Source of the DNA: Desulfococcaceae bacterium
Lineage (GTDB): Bacteria > Desulfobacterota > Desulfobacteria > Desulfobacterales > Desulfosalsimonadaceae
Length of the DNA: 48,937 bases
Direction of reading: 5' to 3'
NCBI GenBank assembly: GCA_030145385.1
Contig: JAQYVU010000025.1
Span: 1 to 48,937 of the forward strand
In this document: positions 42,248 through 48,937 of the stretch, one piece after another
Numbering within the stretch: position 1 is the stretch's first letter
Layout: every line of letters begins with the position of its first letter
Position numbers and translations under genes: made by a program
The notes under the pieces: model-generated
Told to the model about the DNA's origin: nothing
The model's database searches: none
The model's input: the letters and a program-made list of their open reading frames with translations, nothing else

Positions 42248-42567
42248 TTTTTGAAGTTGCATGCTTTATCCCCGTTATAAATTGTTTGGGTCCGGACCAG
42301 ACCCCAGCTGAAAGTTTCGCTGATGATATAATCAAGAACGCACATGTAAGGGATTAGTTCTTCTTCCCCTTGTTCTTTAAAAAATCGGCAGATAAAACAT
42401 TCATGATAATCAACGCCAAAATCGTATTCAATCCCGTTTCCTTTAAACACATCAAGCACCCAGTTGTACGGATGTTCCCTTTTGTGTGTGTTCACTGACT
42501 TGAATATTAGAAAGCGTGCAGGATGTGGCGTTGGGTATAAGAATCCAAAATAAAAAGGGTTACGCAT
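42235..42567 (-). pseudogene. C-terminal fragment of an L-2-amino-thiazoline-4-carboxylate hydrolase-like protein
   Basis: The frame reads DFGVDYHECFICRFFKEQ, ELIPYMCVLDYIISE, GLVRTQTIYNGDKACNF, the C-terminal half of the ATC-hydrolase-like family, including its conserved Cys residues. The first ~35 codons from the nominal ATG lie in the tRNA-Glu terminator and in unrelated sequence, and the N-terminal half of the family is missing. I therefore regard it as a truncated gene. Its 3' end overlaps the 3' end of the MBL gene by 13 bp. Confidence 0.55.
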
Positions 42568-42584
42568 GATTACGTAACCCTTTT
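42553..42584 (-). terminator. Terminator of tRNA-Glu
   Basis: AAAAGGGTTACG and CGTAACCCTTTT form a perfect 12-bp stem with an 8-nt loop, followed on the minus strand by TATTTT, 10 bp downstream of the tRNA 3' end. Confidence 0.75.
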
Positions 42585-42594
42585 GTTTTTATAT

Positions 42595-42670
42595 TGGTGA
42601 CCCCAGCGGGACTCGAACCCGCGTTACCGGCGTGAGAGGCCAGCGTCCTAGGCCACTAGACGATGGGGCC
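42595..42670 (-). tRNA. tRNA-Glu (anticodon CTC)
   Basis: 76 nt including an encoded CCA. Acceptor GGCCCCA pairs with TGGGGTC (one G-T), discriminator A, D arm GTCTAGTGGCCTAGGAC, anticodon stem CTGGC/GCCGG with loop CTCTCAC (anticodon CTC), and T arm GCGGGTTCGAGTCCCGC. Closely follows the bacterial tRNA-Glu pattern. Confidence 0.95.
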
Positions 42671-42781
42671 AATATCACTTTAACTATTTGTCATTTAAGC
42701 GTATTTGAAGAAATTAGGTGTTCTGTTCAAATAATGATACATACATATTTTGAAGGTGTTATTTTGTCAAATACTATTTTG

Positions 42782-42991
42782 TCATTCATTGGCCGGTTTT
42801 TTGCCCCTTCGGAATCCGAAGACCAGATAAATGAGCCAGCCGATAAAGGGCGTCAGGGTAAGTATCCACCAGGCCGCTTTTTCGCCCGTGGACTTGAATT
42901 GTTTCATTGATATATCCACCAGCATCCAGATGGTCAGCAAAAAAAACGGGATGGTCATGGCGATGAAGGTGATGATGGTCTTGAGTTCCAT
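42782..42991 (-). CDS. Small membrane protein with PLDc_N-like domain
   Basis: 69 residues from the ATG at 42991 (AAGGGCTATA upstream); longer frames run into the palindromic element. Two membrane segments (FIAMTIPFFLLTIWMLVDI and WWILTLTPFIGWLIYLVF) separated by a short polar stretch TGEKAAW, then a basic tail. This is the arrangement of the phospholipase-D N-terminal (PLDc_N) domain, found alone in many bacteria. The role of stand-alone copies is unknown. Confidence 0.72.
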   Translation of the reverse strand: MELKTIITFIAMTIPFFLLTIWMLVDISMKQFKSTGEKAAWWILTLTPFIGWLIYLVFGFRRGKKPANE

Positions 42992-43005
42992 TATAGCCCT
43001 TTTTG

Positions 43006-43126
43006 TCGGCTTCGCAAAAAAGACCAACTTTTTCGTTACACTTTATCCTTCGTCGGTTCAACGTACGAAAAGTACGCCTCTCTCCTCAGGATTTGTGCGC
43101 CTTAAATTTGTTTTTTTTTCAAAGCC
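43006..43126 (+). repeat. Palindromic element, copy 8 (type 2)
   Basis: GGCTTCGCAAAAAAG, TTTCGTTACACTTTATCCTTCGTCG, TTCAACGTAC-GAAAA-GTACGC, CTCTCCTCAGGATTTGTGCGCCTTAAATTTG and a terminal AAAGCC. Matches the order of copies 1 and 2. It lies between the MltB gene and the PLDc_N gene. Confidence 0.65.
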
Positions 43127-43163
43127 TTAAGAATTAGAAAAATTACTGAGTTTTTTGTAAATT

Positions 43164-44099
43164 TCAGGTTTTTAGTTTTTCGGTAATTTTTATAACGGTT
43201 TCCACATAATATGAGCTGTGGTTGTAGTGATAAACCACTTTGCCGGCTTCTTCACGGCTGATGCCGGGCTTCCAGCCGTAGTGTTTCAGGTAGTTGGCAA
43301 TGCTGGCAATGGCATCTTCATGGTGAAACAGATTCACACTGCCGTCTTTGTTCCCGTCTTCTGCCAGAATAATGATATTGCTGGGCATAAACTGGGCAAG
43401 GCCCATGGCGCCGGCATAGGATCCGTTGATGTTATAAGGGTCCATGCCTTCGTTTTCCACATATGTGAGAAAAGCGATGAGTTCTTTGTATGCCCATTTT
43501 GATTTTCGGACTGCTTTTTTTTCATACTCTTGTCTTGTCACCCGGTTTTCTTTGGGGATTTTATTCCAGAACCGGTCCCGGATGGTTTTGTCTTCTAAAA
43601 CAGCCATTGTCGAAAGGATGCTGATGACCGGGCGGTTGCCCACATAAGCGCCGAAACGGGTTTCCACCAGCATGATCGCGGTAATGACTTCCTTGTCCAC
43701 GCCGTAATCCATTTCCGCCTTTAACAGGTCGGCATGGTGAGCGCGCATATAGTCATTGGCTTTTTTGATGGATTTTGATGAAAGAAACTGGTCATAGTTC
43801 AGTTTGCCTTCCTGGTGCCTGAAATAAGAAGAGACCCCTTTGATATCAAAAAATACCCCTGGATTGTTGTAAATACGATTGATCTGTTCTGCGGTGAAAT
43901 TGGCCTTTTCGTCACTGATTAAACGGGTTTCGAGGGTTTGAAAACTGATGCTGTCTTCAGATGAACAGGCGGTTGCCGGCATTGCGGCTACAATCACTAT
44001 GATAAGAACCACATTGATGATCCAATTGTTGGTCCGGTTGATGATCTGGTTGAACATCCGGGAAAATGAGTCCGGCAACAGGGTCAGAACGTTTTTCAC
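43164..44099 (-). CDS. mltB: Lytic murein transglycosylase B-like protein (SLT_2)
   Basis: 311 residues. The GTG start at 44099 has a perfect GGAGG 6 nt upstream and overlaps the stop of the PHP gene (GTGA), so translation is probably coupled. A hydrophobic segment ending in ATAC provides a lipoprotein-like anchor. The catalytic Glu is in IMLVETRFGAYVGNRP (about residue 147), with MGLAQFMPSN and the C-terminal NYLKHYGWKPG region typical for MltB. It cleaves peptidoglycan glycan strands, forming 1,6-anhydro ends. Confidence 0.9.
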   Translation of the reverse strand: MKNVLTLLPDSFSRMFNQIINRTNNWIINVVLIIVIVAAMPATACSSEDSISFQTLETRLISDEKANFTAEQINRIYNNPGVFFDIKGVSSYFRHQEGKLNYDQFLSSKSIKKANDYMRAHHADLLKAEMDYGVDKEVITAIMLVETRFGAYVGNRPVISILSTMAVLEDKTIRDRFWNKIPKENRVTRQEYEKKAVRKSKWAYKELIAFLTYVENEGMDPYNINGSYAGAMGLAQFMPSNIIILAEDGNKDGSVNLFHHEDAIASIANYLKHYGWKPGISREEAGKVVYHYNHSSYYVETVIKITEKLKT

Positions 44100-44932
44100 G
44101 AAGCACCTCCATTTTGGATTTTCAGGATTTCATGATTGCTGATCGTTAGTGGAATATCATACGGTTTCCGCCGGGTAAATGCCGAGACATGGCGGTAGCC
44201 GGTTTTGACGAGCAAGTCGATCGCCTTGTCAAAATGCCGGGCCACCTGATGCGGCTGATGGGCGTCTGACCCGATGGTCATGCGAATATTTTTTTCATGG
44301 CACTTTTTTAACAAAGAAGGATTTGGGTAAAATTCTTTTGCCTTATGATTGTAGCCGCTTGTGTTTAATTCCACCGTAAGGTTTTTATAGCTGATTTTAG
44401 ACAATATTTCATCAAATTTTTTTTCAAATTCAGCAGAAGGATGACGTCCGAATTTTTTGATGATGTCCAGGTGGCAGATGATATCCACATCTGTTTCTTC
44501 GATCATCTTATCTAAGAGCGAAAGATAATCTCTGCATATCACATCAATGTTTTCATTCTCACGGGCCTCGGTGTCTTTTGAACTGACAATGTTTAATTTG
44601 TTAATAAAATGAACCGATCCGCCGATGACATCAAAATCAAACGGGGCAATAATTTTTTTTACAGCATGCGCGCTTTTCGGGTCATAATCAACTTCAAGCC
44701 CCACCTTTACCCGGATATGGCTTTTATAGGTGTGTGCCAGCTGACGGGCGGATTGGTAATAAAAAGGCACATAGTCCGGTGTCATGGACAGGTGTTTCCC
44801 GCTTTCATGCAGGGTCAGGTGGTCCAGAAAACAGATTTCCGACAGACCCGCTGCAATGGCATTTTGGATGTATTGGGCCATGGTGCCGTTTGCATGGTTG
44901 CAAAGGGAGGTATGTACGTGGTAATCAATCAT
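44096..44932 (-). CDS. PHP-family histidinol-phosphatase (HisK-type)
   Basis: 278 residues. PHP metal ligands are visible: DYHVHTSLCNH at the start, FLDHLT (about 40), GLEVDY (about 79), GSVHFI (about 105), CHLDIIKKF (about 150) and SDAHQPHQVA (about 224). The order fits the HisJ/HisK histidinol-phosphate phosphatase group of the PHP family; no other his genes are here, so a related phosphoesterase is possible. Its stop overlaps the start of the mltB-like gene. Confidence 0.85.
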   Translation of the reverse strand: MIDYHVHTSLCNHANGTMAQYIQNAIAAGLSEICFLDHLTLHESGKHLSMTPDYVPFYYQSARQLAHTYKSHIRVKVGLEVDYDPKSAHAVKKIIAPFDFDVIGGSVHFINKLNIVSSKDTEARENENIDVICRDYLSLLDKMIEETDVDIICHLDIIKKFGRHPSAEFEKKFDEILSKISYKNLTVELNTSGYNHKAKEFYPNPSLLKKCHEKNIRMTIGSDAHQPHQVARHFDKAIDLLVKTGYRHVSAFTRRKPYDIPLTISNHEILKIQNGGAS

Positions 44933-45011
44933 TTATTAATGTAACAAATCAGCATAGATGTAGTTAATAGTTGTTATAACCTTGCCCGTTTCAAGGTAGG
45001 GTTAAATTGAT

Positions 45012-45066
45012 TTTTCGTAATCATAATCATAATCGTACTCATAATCAATTCATAATCTTAATCAAT
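45012..45066. repeat. Short ATAATC tandem-like repeats upstream of the four-helix-bundle gene
   Basis: CGTAATCATAATCATAATCGTACTCATAATC and CATAATCTTAATC precede the gene. A complementary GATTATGATGATGATTAAGAGTATGG lies at its end (45468-45495), so the gene is bracketed by imperfect inverted repeats. Confidence 0.6.
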
Positions 45067-45076
45067 TGGATTTAAC

Positions 45077-45484
45077 ATGCCGAATGTCTTTGATCATGAA
45101 AAGCTTCACGTATACCAAGCATCTCTGGAGTTTATTGTGTGGCTTGATAATATCCAGGAACGAATTCCAAAAAGAATTTCTGTTTACGGTCAGCTTGATC
45201 GTGCTTCAACATCTATTCCACTGAATATTGCTGAGGGCAATGGAAAATTTACCCAGAAAGATAGATGCCGGTTTTTTGATATCGCACGCGGCTCTGCATT
45301 TGAATGTGCCGCAGCCTTGAATGTTTTATCGGTAAAAAGAATATTAGAAGATCATGAAATAAAATCCGGTAAAGCGATCCTTTTAAAAATTGTTTCAATG
45401 ATTGTCGGACTAATAAAAAGTAATTCAACGGAACGGGTTTGTGAATCATTGACAAGATATGGATGCGATTATGATGATGATTAA
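45077..45484 (+). CDS. Four-helix-bundle protein (S23/23S rRNA intervening-sequence-protein family)
   Basis: 135 residues matching the four-helix-bundle family: FDHEKLHVYQASLEFIVW, YGQLDRASTSIPLNIAEG (the conserved P-N-IAEG motif), FFDIARGSAFECAAALN, and a final helix. Relatives are encoded inside 23S rRNA intervening sequences, or serve as Avd proteins of retroelements, but most are free-standing and uncharacterised. No reverse transcriptase or variable repeat is nearby. It is flanked by the ATAATC repeats described above, part of which it encodes (CDYDDD at the C-terminus). Confidence 0.85.
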   Translation: MPNVFDHEKLHVYQASLEFIVWLDNIQERIPKRISVYGQLDRASTSIPLNIAEGNGKFTQKDRCRFFDIARGSAFECAAALNVLSVKRILEDHEIKSGKAILLKIVSMIVGLIKSNSTERVCESLTRYGCDYDDD

Positions 45485-45532
45485 GAGTATGGTTATGAAT
45501 AGATGCCTTTGTTCTTTGGAGTCGGTTAATAA

Positions 45533-46897
45533 ATGAAAAAATTAAAGACCACTTACTGCTGTCAGGAATGCGGGTATCATGCGCCCAAATGGCTTGGTCG
45601 CTGCCCGGAGTGTGGCGGATGGGATTCCTTTGTTGAAGAACGCACAGCGCCGGTGAACCAGCCCGGGGTAAGGCCTGGAAAGCCTCTTTTGCAATCCTCG
45701 CCGGTGTCCATTGATTCAATTGAAATCGATGAAGAGCACCGGACGCTGACCGGCATTGGTGAGTTTGACCGTGTGTTGGGCGGCGGCCTTGTGCAGGGCA
45801 GTCTGGTCCTCATCGGGGGTGACCCGGGGATCGGCAAATCCACCCTGATTCTTCAGGTCATTCACGGTCTGGCTATGGGGAACAAAAAGATTTTATATGT
45901 GTCCGGCGAAGAATCCATTCGCCAGATCAAAATGCGGAGTCAGCGCCTGGGAACTGTTTCGCCCGGCATGCTGGTTGTTTCGGAAATTAATATTGATGTT
46001 ATTCTGGATATGACCGATTCGATGAGACCGGATGCCCTTGTGATTGATTCGATTCAGACCATGTTCAGCCCGGATGCGTCATCCGCTCCCGGCAGCGTGA
46101 GCCAGGTGCGGGAAGCCACAATGAAATTGATGTTGATGGCCAAACAGACTGGTATCCCGACGTTTCTGATCGGTCACGTGACCAAAGACGGTGCCATTGC
46201 AGGACCCAGAATTATGGAGCACATGGTAGATACGGTATTGTATTTTGAAGGGGATCAGAATCATGAATTCCGTATTCTCCGGGCAGTTAAAAACCGGTTT
46301 GGCTCCACAAATGAAATCGGCGTGTTTGAAATGCAAGAAAACGGGCTGGCGGAAGTGAAGAATCCGTCAGCAATTTTTATAGCAGAACGGGCGGCCAATG
46401 CGCCCGGATCCGTGGTGACAGCCTGTATCGAAGGAACGCGGCCGATTCTGGTGGAGCTTCAGGCATTGATCAGCAGTGCGGGATTTGGAACACCGCGCCG
46501 GACGGTTCTGGGACTGGATTATAACCGGGTCTCTTTGCTCGTGGCGGTGATGGAAAAAAAATTAGGCTTGAATTTGGCCGGGCATGATATATTTATGAAT
46601 GTTACCGGTGGCGTAAAAGTCACGGAACCGGCGGTTGATTTGGGAATCGTATCAGCTGTGGCGTCGAGTTTTCTGGACCGGCCGATCCCTGAAGCCATGA
46701 TTGCCATCGGCGAGGTCGGCCTTTCCGGCGAAGTAAGGGGGGTCTCTCATCTGGAATCCCGAATTTCCGAAATCGAAAAAATGGGATTTACACGGTGCAT
46801 TGTGCCGAAAACAAGTTTAAAACAGATGACTAAAAAAAATGGTATTGAGTTGATCGGGATTAGCAAGTTGGCCGAGGTGATGGAAAACCTGTTTTAA
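45533..46897 (+). CDS. radA: DNA repair protein RadA (Sms)
   Basis: 454 residues, standard length. N-terminal zinc finger CCQECGYHAPKWLGRCPECG, Walker A GGDPGIGKST (about 97), the RadA-specific KNRFGS motif (about 255), and a C-terminal Lon-protease-like domain (GVKVTEPAVDLGIV). RadA is a RecA-related ATPase that promotes branch migration in homologous recombination. It leads an operon-like set with rlmE and yebC. Confidence 0.95.
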   Translation: MKKLKTTYCCQECGYHAPKWLGRCPECGGWDSFVEERTAPVNQPGVRPGKPLLQSSPVSIDSIEIDEEHRTLTGIGEFDRVLGGGLVQGSLVLIGGDPGIGKSTLILQVIHGLAMGNKKILYVSGEESIRQIKMRSQRLGTVSPGMLVVSEINIDVILDMTDSMRPDALVIDSIQTMFSPDASSAPGSVSQVREATMKLMLMAKQTGIPTFLIGHVTKDGAIAGPRIMEHMVDTVLYFEGDQNHEFRILRAVKNRFGSTNEIGVFEMQENGLAEVKNPSAIFIAERAANAPGSVVTACIEGTRPILVELQALISSAGFGTPRRTVLGLDYNRVSLLVAVMEKKLGLNLAGHDIFMNVTGGVKVTEPAVDLGIVSAVASSFLDRPIPEAMIAIGEVGLSGEVRGVSHLESRISEIEKMGFTRCIVPKTSLKQMTKKNGIELIGISKLAEVMENLF

Positions 46898-46947
46898 AAT
46901 AGATAAACTTGACGCCGGTGAAATTCAACTATAAATACGTATAATAA

Positions 46948-47574
46948 ATGACACGAAAAAAAACAAAGAATAAATATCAGACCGATCATTATGCGCGAAA
47001 AGCGAAAAAAGAGAACTTTCCAGCCCGTTCCGTTTATAAGCTTAAAGAGATTCAGGAGAAATTTAAGTTAATTAAAAAGGGGCATAAGATTCTGGATTTG
47101 GGTTGCGCCCCGGGATCCTGGGCTAAATTCGCCGCAGGGCTTGCCGGAGCAAAAGGGCAGGTGATCGGTATTGATCTCAAAAAAGTATCTGAACGATTTG
47201 CTGCAAACACGCGCATCATCATCGGCGATGTGCTTGAGTTGGCCCAAAAGGATAAAGAAAATCTGGCTGAAATCATTGGAACAGGCTATCATGCGGTTTT
47301 AAGTGATATGGCACCGTCAACCACCGGACGCAAAGAAGTGGACGCGGCCCGGTCATATTATCTCTGTATGGCTGCCCTGGAAATCGCCCGAAAGGCGCTT
47401 GAACCGGATGGTTGTTTTGTATGCAAGATTTTCCAGGGCGAAGATTTTGAAGAATTTAAAGATGCGGTCTGCAGCAGTTTTGACAATCATAAAATTTATA
47501 AGCCCCAAAGCTGCCGCAAGGAAAGCAAGGAAATATATATCATTGGTTTGGGGAAAAAACAGGAGGAAAACTGA
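46948..47574 (+). CDS. rlmE: 23S rRNA U2552 2'-O-methyltransferase RlmE (FtsJ/RrmJ)
   Basis: 208 residues. S-adenosylmethionine motif [14 protein letters not shown] (about 48), and the K-D-K-E catalytic tetrad: [18 protein letters not shown] (about 120), CKIFQGED (about 160) and SKEIYIIG (about 198). It methylates U2552 of 23S rRNA late in 50S assembly. It lies 50 bp after radA and its TGA overlaps the yebC ATG. Confidence 0.93.
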   Translation: MTRKKTKNKYQTDHYARKAKKENFPARSVYKLKEIQEKFKLIKKGHKILDLGCAPGSWAKFAAGLAGAKGQVIGIDLKKVSERFAANTRIIIGDVLELAQKDKENLAEIIGTGYHAVLSDMAPSTTGRKEVDAARSYYLCMAALEIARKALEPDGCFVCKIFQGEDFEEFKDAVCSSFDNHKIYKPQSCRKESKEIYIIGLGKKQEEN

Positions 47575-48320
47575 TGTCGGGACATAGTAAATGGGCAAAT
47601 ATAAAACACAAAAAGGGTGCTGAGGATGCGAAGCGGGGAAAAGTTTTTACAAAAGTCGTCAAGGAAATAATTGTTGCCGCCCGTTTTGGCGGTGGCGATC
47701 CGAATGCCAACCCGAGGCTTCGCACGGTACTGCTCAAGGCAAAAGCATGCAATCTTCCCAAGGACAATATCGATCGGGCAATTAAAAAAGGGATCGGTGA
47801 ACTTGACGGTGTCAATTACGAGGAAAACGCCTATGAAGGGTATGGCCCGGGCGGGGTGGCGGTCCTGGTGGAATCGTTGACTGACAATAAAAATCGGACA
47901 GTGGCAGATGTCCGTCATATATTCAGCAAATATAACGGGAATCTCGGTGAAAACGGTTGCGTGGGCTGGATGTTTGATAAAAAAGGCTGGTTTGCAGTAG
48001 CAAAATCCGATGCGGATGAAGAAGAGCTGATGATGATGGCTTTGGAAGCCGGTGCCGAAGATGTCAAAGATGACGATGATGATAATTTTGAGATCATTAC
48101 CGCACCGGAAGATTTTGAGGCGGTCAAGGCAGCCCTGGAAGCGGCTTCTGTTACTATTGTGGATTCGGAAGTGACCATGCTGCCCCAGAATTATGTCAGC
48201 CTGGAAGGCAAGGATGCCGAAACCATGATGAAATTGATGGATGCTCTGGATGACAATGATGATGTGCAGAAAGTGTATACGAATGCGGATATTTCGGATG
48301 AGGTGATGGCGTCCATGTAA
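47574..48320 (+). CDS. yebC: YebC/PmpR family protein
   Basis: 248 residues. [25 protein letters not shown] is the family's opening (quoted in parts: [13 protein letters not shown]), followed by the long [19 protein letters not shown] helix and the [17 protein letters not shown] strand. Members act as transcriptional regulators or, as shown for YebC2, help ribosomes at proline stretches. ATG overlaps the rlmE stop (TGATG), with AGGAGG upstream. Confidence 0.93.
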   Translation: MSGHSKWANIKHKKGAEDAKRGKVFTKVVKEIIVAARFGGGDPNANPRLRTVLLKAKACNLPKDNIDRAIKKGIGELDGVNYEENAYEGYGPGGVAVLVESLTDNKNRTVADVRHIFSKYNGNLGENGCVGWMFDKKGWFAVAKSDADEEELMMMALEAGAEDVKDDDDDNFEIITAPEDFEAVKAALEAASVTIVDSEVTMLPQNYVSLEGKDAETMMKLMDALDDNDDVQKVYTNADISDEVMASM

Positions 48321-48335
48321 AATTCACAACAAAAC

Positions 48336-48444
48336 ATCATCTGACATCATATAGCGGCGTTGCAATCTGCTTCAAAATGCTCACATACGATTGTATGCAC
48401 CGCTTTTTCAACAGATTCCGCCTTGCTCTCTGATGTGATCTGAC
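48336..48444 (+). repeat. Palindromic element, copy 9
   Basis: GGCGTTGC, arm AATCTGCTTCAAAATGC paired with GCTTTTTCAACAGATT, a loop containing perfect CATAC-GATT-GTATG, then CGCCTTGC. Outer ATCTGACATCA and TGATGTGATC arms pair in part. Same architecture as copies 3-7, with its own arm sequence. Confidence 0.7.
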
Positions 48445-48502
48445 GCTTTGATGCGAATTTGGAATGCAAATTTAAATTTTGGATATTCCAATTTCATAAT
48501 AG

Positions 48503-48540
48503 AAAAAGCCTCTCAGGATTTTTGTCCTGAGAGGCTTTTT
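48503..48540. terminator. Bidirectional rho-independent terminator
   Basis: AAAAAGCCTCTCAGGA and TCCTGAGAGGCTTTTT form a perfect 16-bp stem around TTTTTG, with T runs on both strands, between convergent yebC and nadA. Confidence 0.85.
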
Positions 48541-48611
48541 CTATGTTTGTCGATACTTTCGGCCTCAAATCGGGGTCGAGAAATAACTGGAAAAGGTTTC
48601 GGGTGTCAGGT

Positions 48612-48653
48612 TTCAGGTGTGAAAAAGCATTATTCTGAAACCTGACCACTGGC
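48612..48653. repeat. Dispersed hairpin GTCAGGTTTCAG/CTGAAACCTGAC
   Basis: A perfect 12-bp stem around ~18 bp, with further similarity outside (GGGTGTCAGG / CCACTGGCACC). Typical of short intergenic dispersed repeats. Confidence 0.55.
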
Positions 48654-48762
48654 ACCTGTGATAACTCACAAGGATTTATTCGTTTTTTGGGCAGAGATTC
48701 AGGAATAAGCCAAAAATCCTTTTCCCTTCAGTCTTCCACCTTCAGCCTATCCACCTAAAAAA

Positions 48763-48937
48763 TCATAATTCAATCATTCGCTGAACCGAGGCTAACGCCG
48801 GCACCCGGATATCCTCCGGCACCTTGACTTCGCCGGTGCCGTTTTCAAGACTGTCCACAACATCGGCCAATGTTATCTTTTTCATATCCACGCATTCCAT
48901 GGCCATTGACGCCGGGTAAAACGTTTTGCCCGGATTG
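48763..48937 (-). CDS. nadA: Quinolinate synthase, C-terminal end (5' part beyond window)
   Basis: 58 codons on the minus strand ending TGA at 48763: NPGKTFYPASMAMEC, then DMKKITLADVVDSLENG, EVKVPEDIRVPAL and SVQRMIEL. This is the C-terminus of NadA, including the last cluster Cys (MEC) and the MKxITL and VPEDIR motifs. NadA condenses iminoaspartate with dihydroxyacetone phosphate to quinolinate for NAD synthesis, using a 4Fe-4S cluster. The rest lies to the right of the window. Confidence 0.85.
   Translation of the reverse strand, partial: NPGKTFYPASMAMECVDMKKITLADVVDSLENGTGEVKVPEDIRVPALASVQRMIEL

Larger units (their letters stand above)
48321..48762. other. Intergenic region between yebC and nadA with several hairpins
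   Basis: 442 bp between convergent genes. It contains palindromic element copy 9, a strong bidirectional terminator (48503-48540) and a dispersed hairpin (48612-48653). No gene is visible. Confidence 0.6.

Noticed and set aside
45077-45484. Four-helix-bundle gene as Avd of a diversity-generating retroelement
   Set aside because: No reverse transcriptase, template repeat or variable repeat is seen nearby.

Overview
The window looks like chromosomal DNA of a Gram-negative anaerobe, most likely a Desulfobacterota (Desulfobacterales-type sulfate reducer) or close relative. This is inferred from the mix of acyl-CoA catabolism genes, a lipid A acyltransferase and porin (outer membrane), a decayed hydrogenase-maturation gene hypE, tandem TetR-controlled fatty-acid-like operons and the AspRS/GatC organisation. 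No 16S rRNA is present, so the assignment is an inference. Genes are moderately GC-balanced with good GGAGG-type ribosome binding sites; a few islands (26.1-29.1 kb, 37.1-38.9 kb) are clearly more AT-rich and look accessory.

Layout. 1-2.3 kb (minus): partial M24 metallopeptidase, SCP2-like protein and a TetR regulator with a palindromic operator candidate. 2.4-5.2 kb: WaaP/KdkA-like kinase, a small membrane protein, an LpxL/HtrB-type acyltransferase (envelope lipid module) and a convergent TPR protein. 5.6-10.4 kb: SLC13 carboxylate transporter, orphan Peripla_BP_6 binding protein, universal stress protein and a porin. 10.4-11.0 kb: hypE pseudogene. 11.2-26.1 kb: a long plus-strand catabolic cluster that resembles the Liu/Atu pathways for leucine and acyclic terpenes: TetR, carboxyltransferase, biotin carboxylase, biotin carrier protein, enoyl-CoA hydratase, AtuA, two acyl-CoA dehydrogenases, a TIGR03084-like DinB-fold protein, a BKACE (DUF849) enzyme, a 2,4-dienoyl-CoA reductase-like flavoenzyme and a GNAT. 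26.1-29.1 kb: accessory genes and gene fragments.

29.9-34.7 kb: tRNA-dependent amidation operon, the most unusual part of the window. AspRS is fused to GatC, and is followed by a GatA homologue that has lost all three residues of the amidase Ser-cisSer-Lys triad, then by a GatB that lacks the usual DYRYFPEPD loop. 35.4-37.1 kb: acyl-CoA ligase. 37.5-38.8 kb: AT-rich RelE/HigB-like toxin, XRE antitoxin and a third unknown gene. 39.7-42.2 kb: phospholipase D-like lipoprotein and MBL-fold hydrolase. 42.2-44.9 kb (minus): ATC-hydrolase fragment, tRNA-Glu(CTC), PLDc_N protein, MltB transglycosylase and PHP phosphatase. 45.1-48.3 kb: four-helix-bundle protein, then radA, rlmE and yebC. The right edge holds the 3' end of nadA (minus).

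Repeats. At least ten copies of one palindromic element family (about 85-140 bp) lie between genes, mostly starting at or within the stop codon of the preceding gene. They share short signatures (CTGCGTT ... ATAC-n4-6-GTAT ... CGCCTTG), while the stem sequences differ between copies but remain self-complementary. Several other dispersed hairpin repeats are also present.
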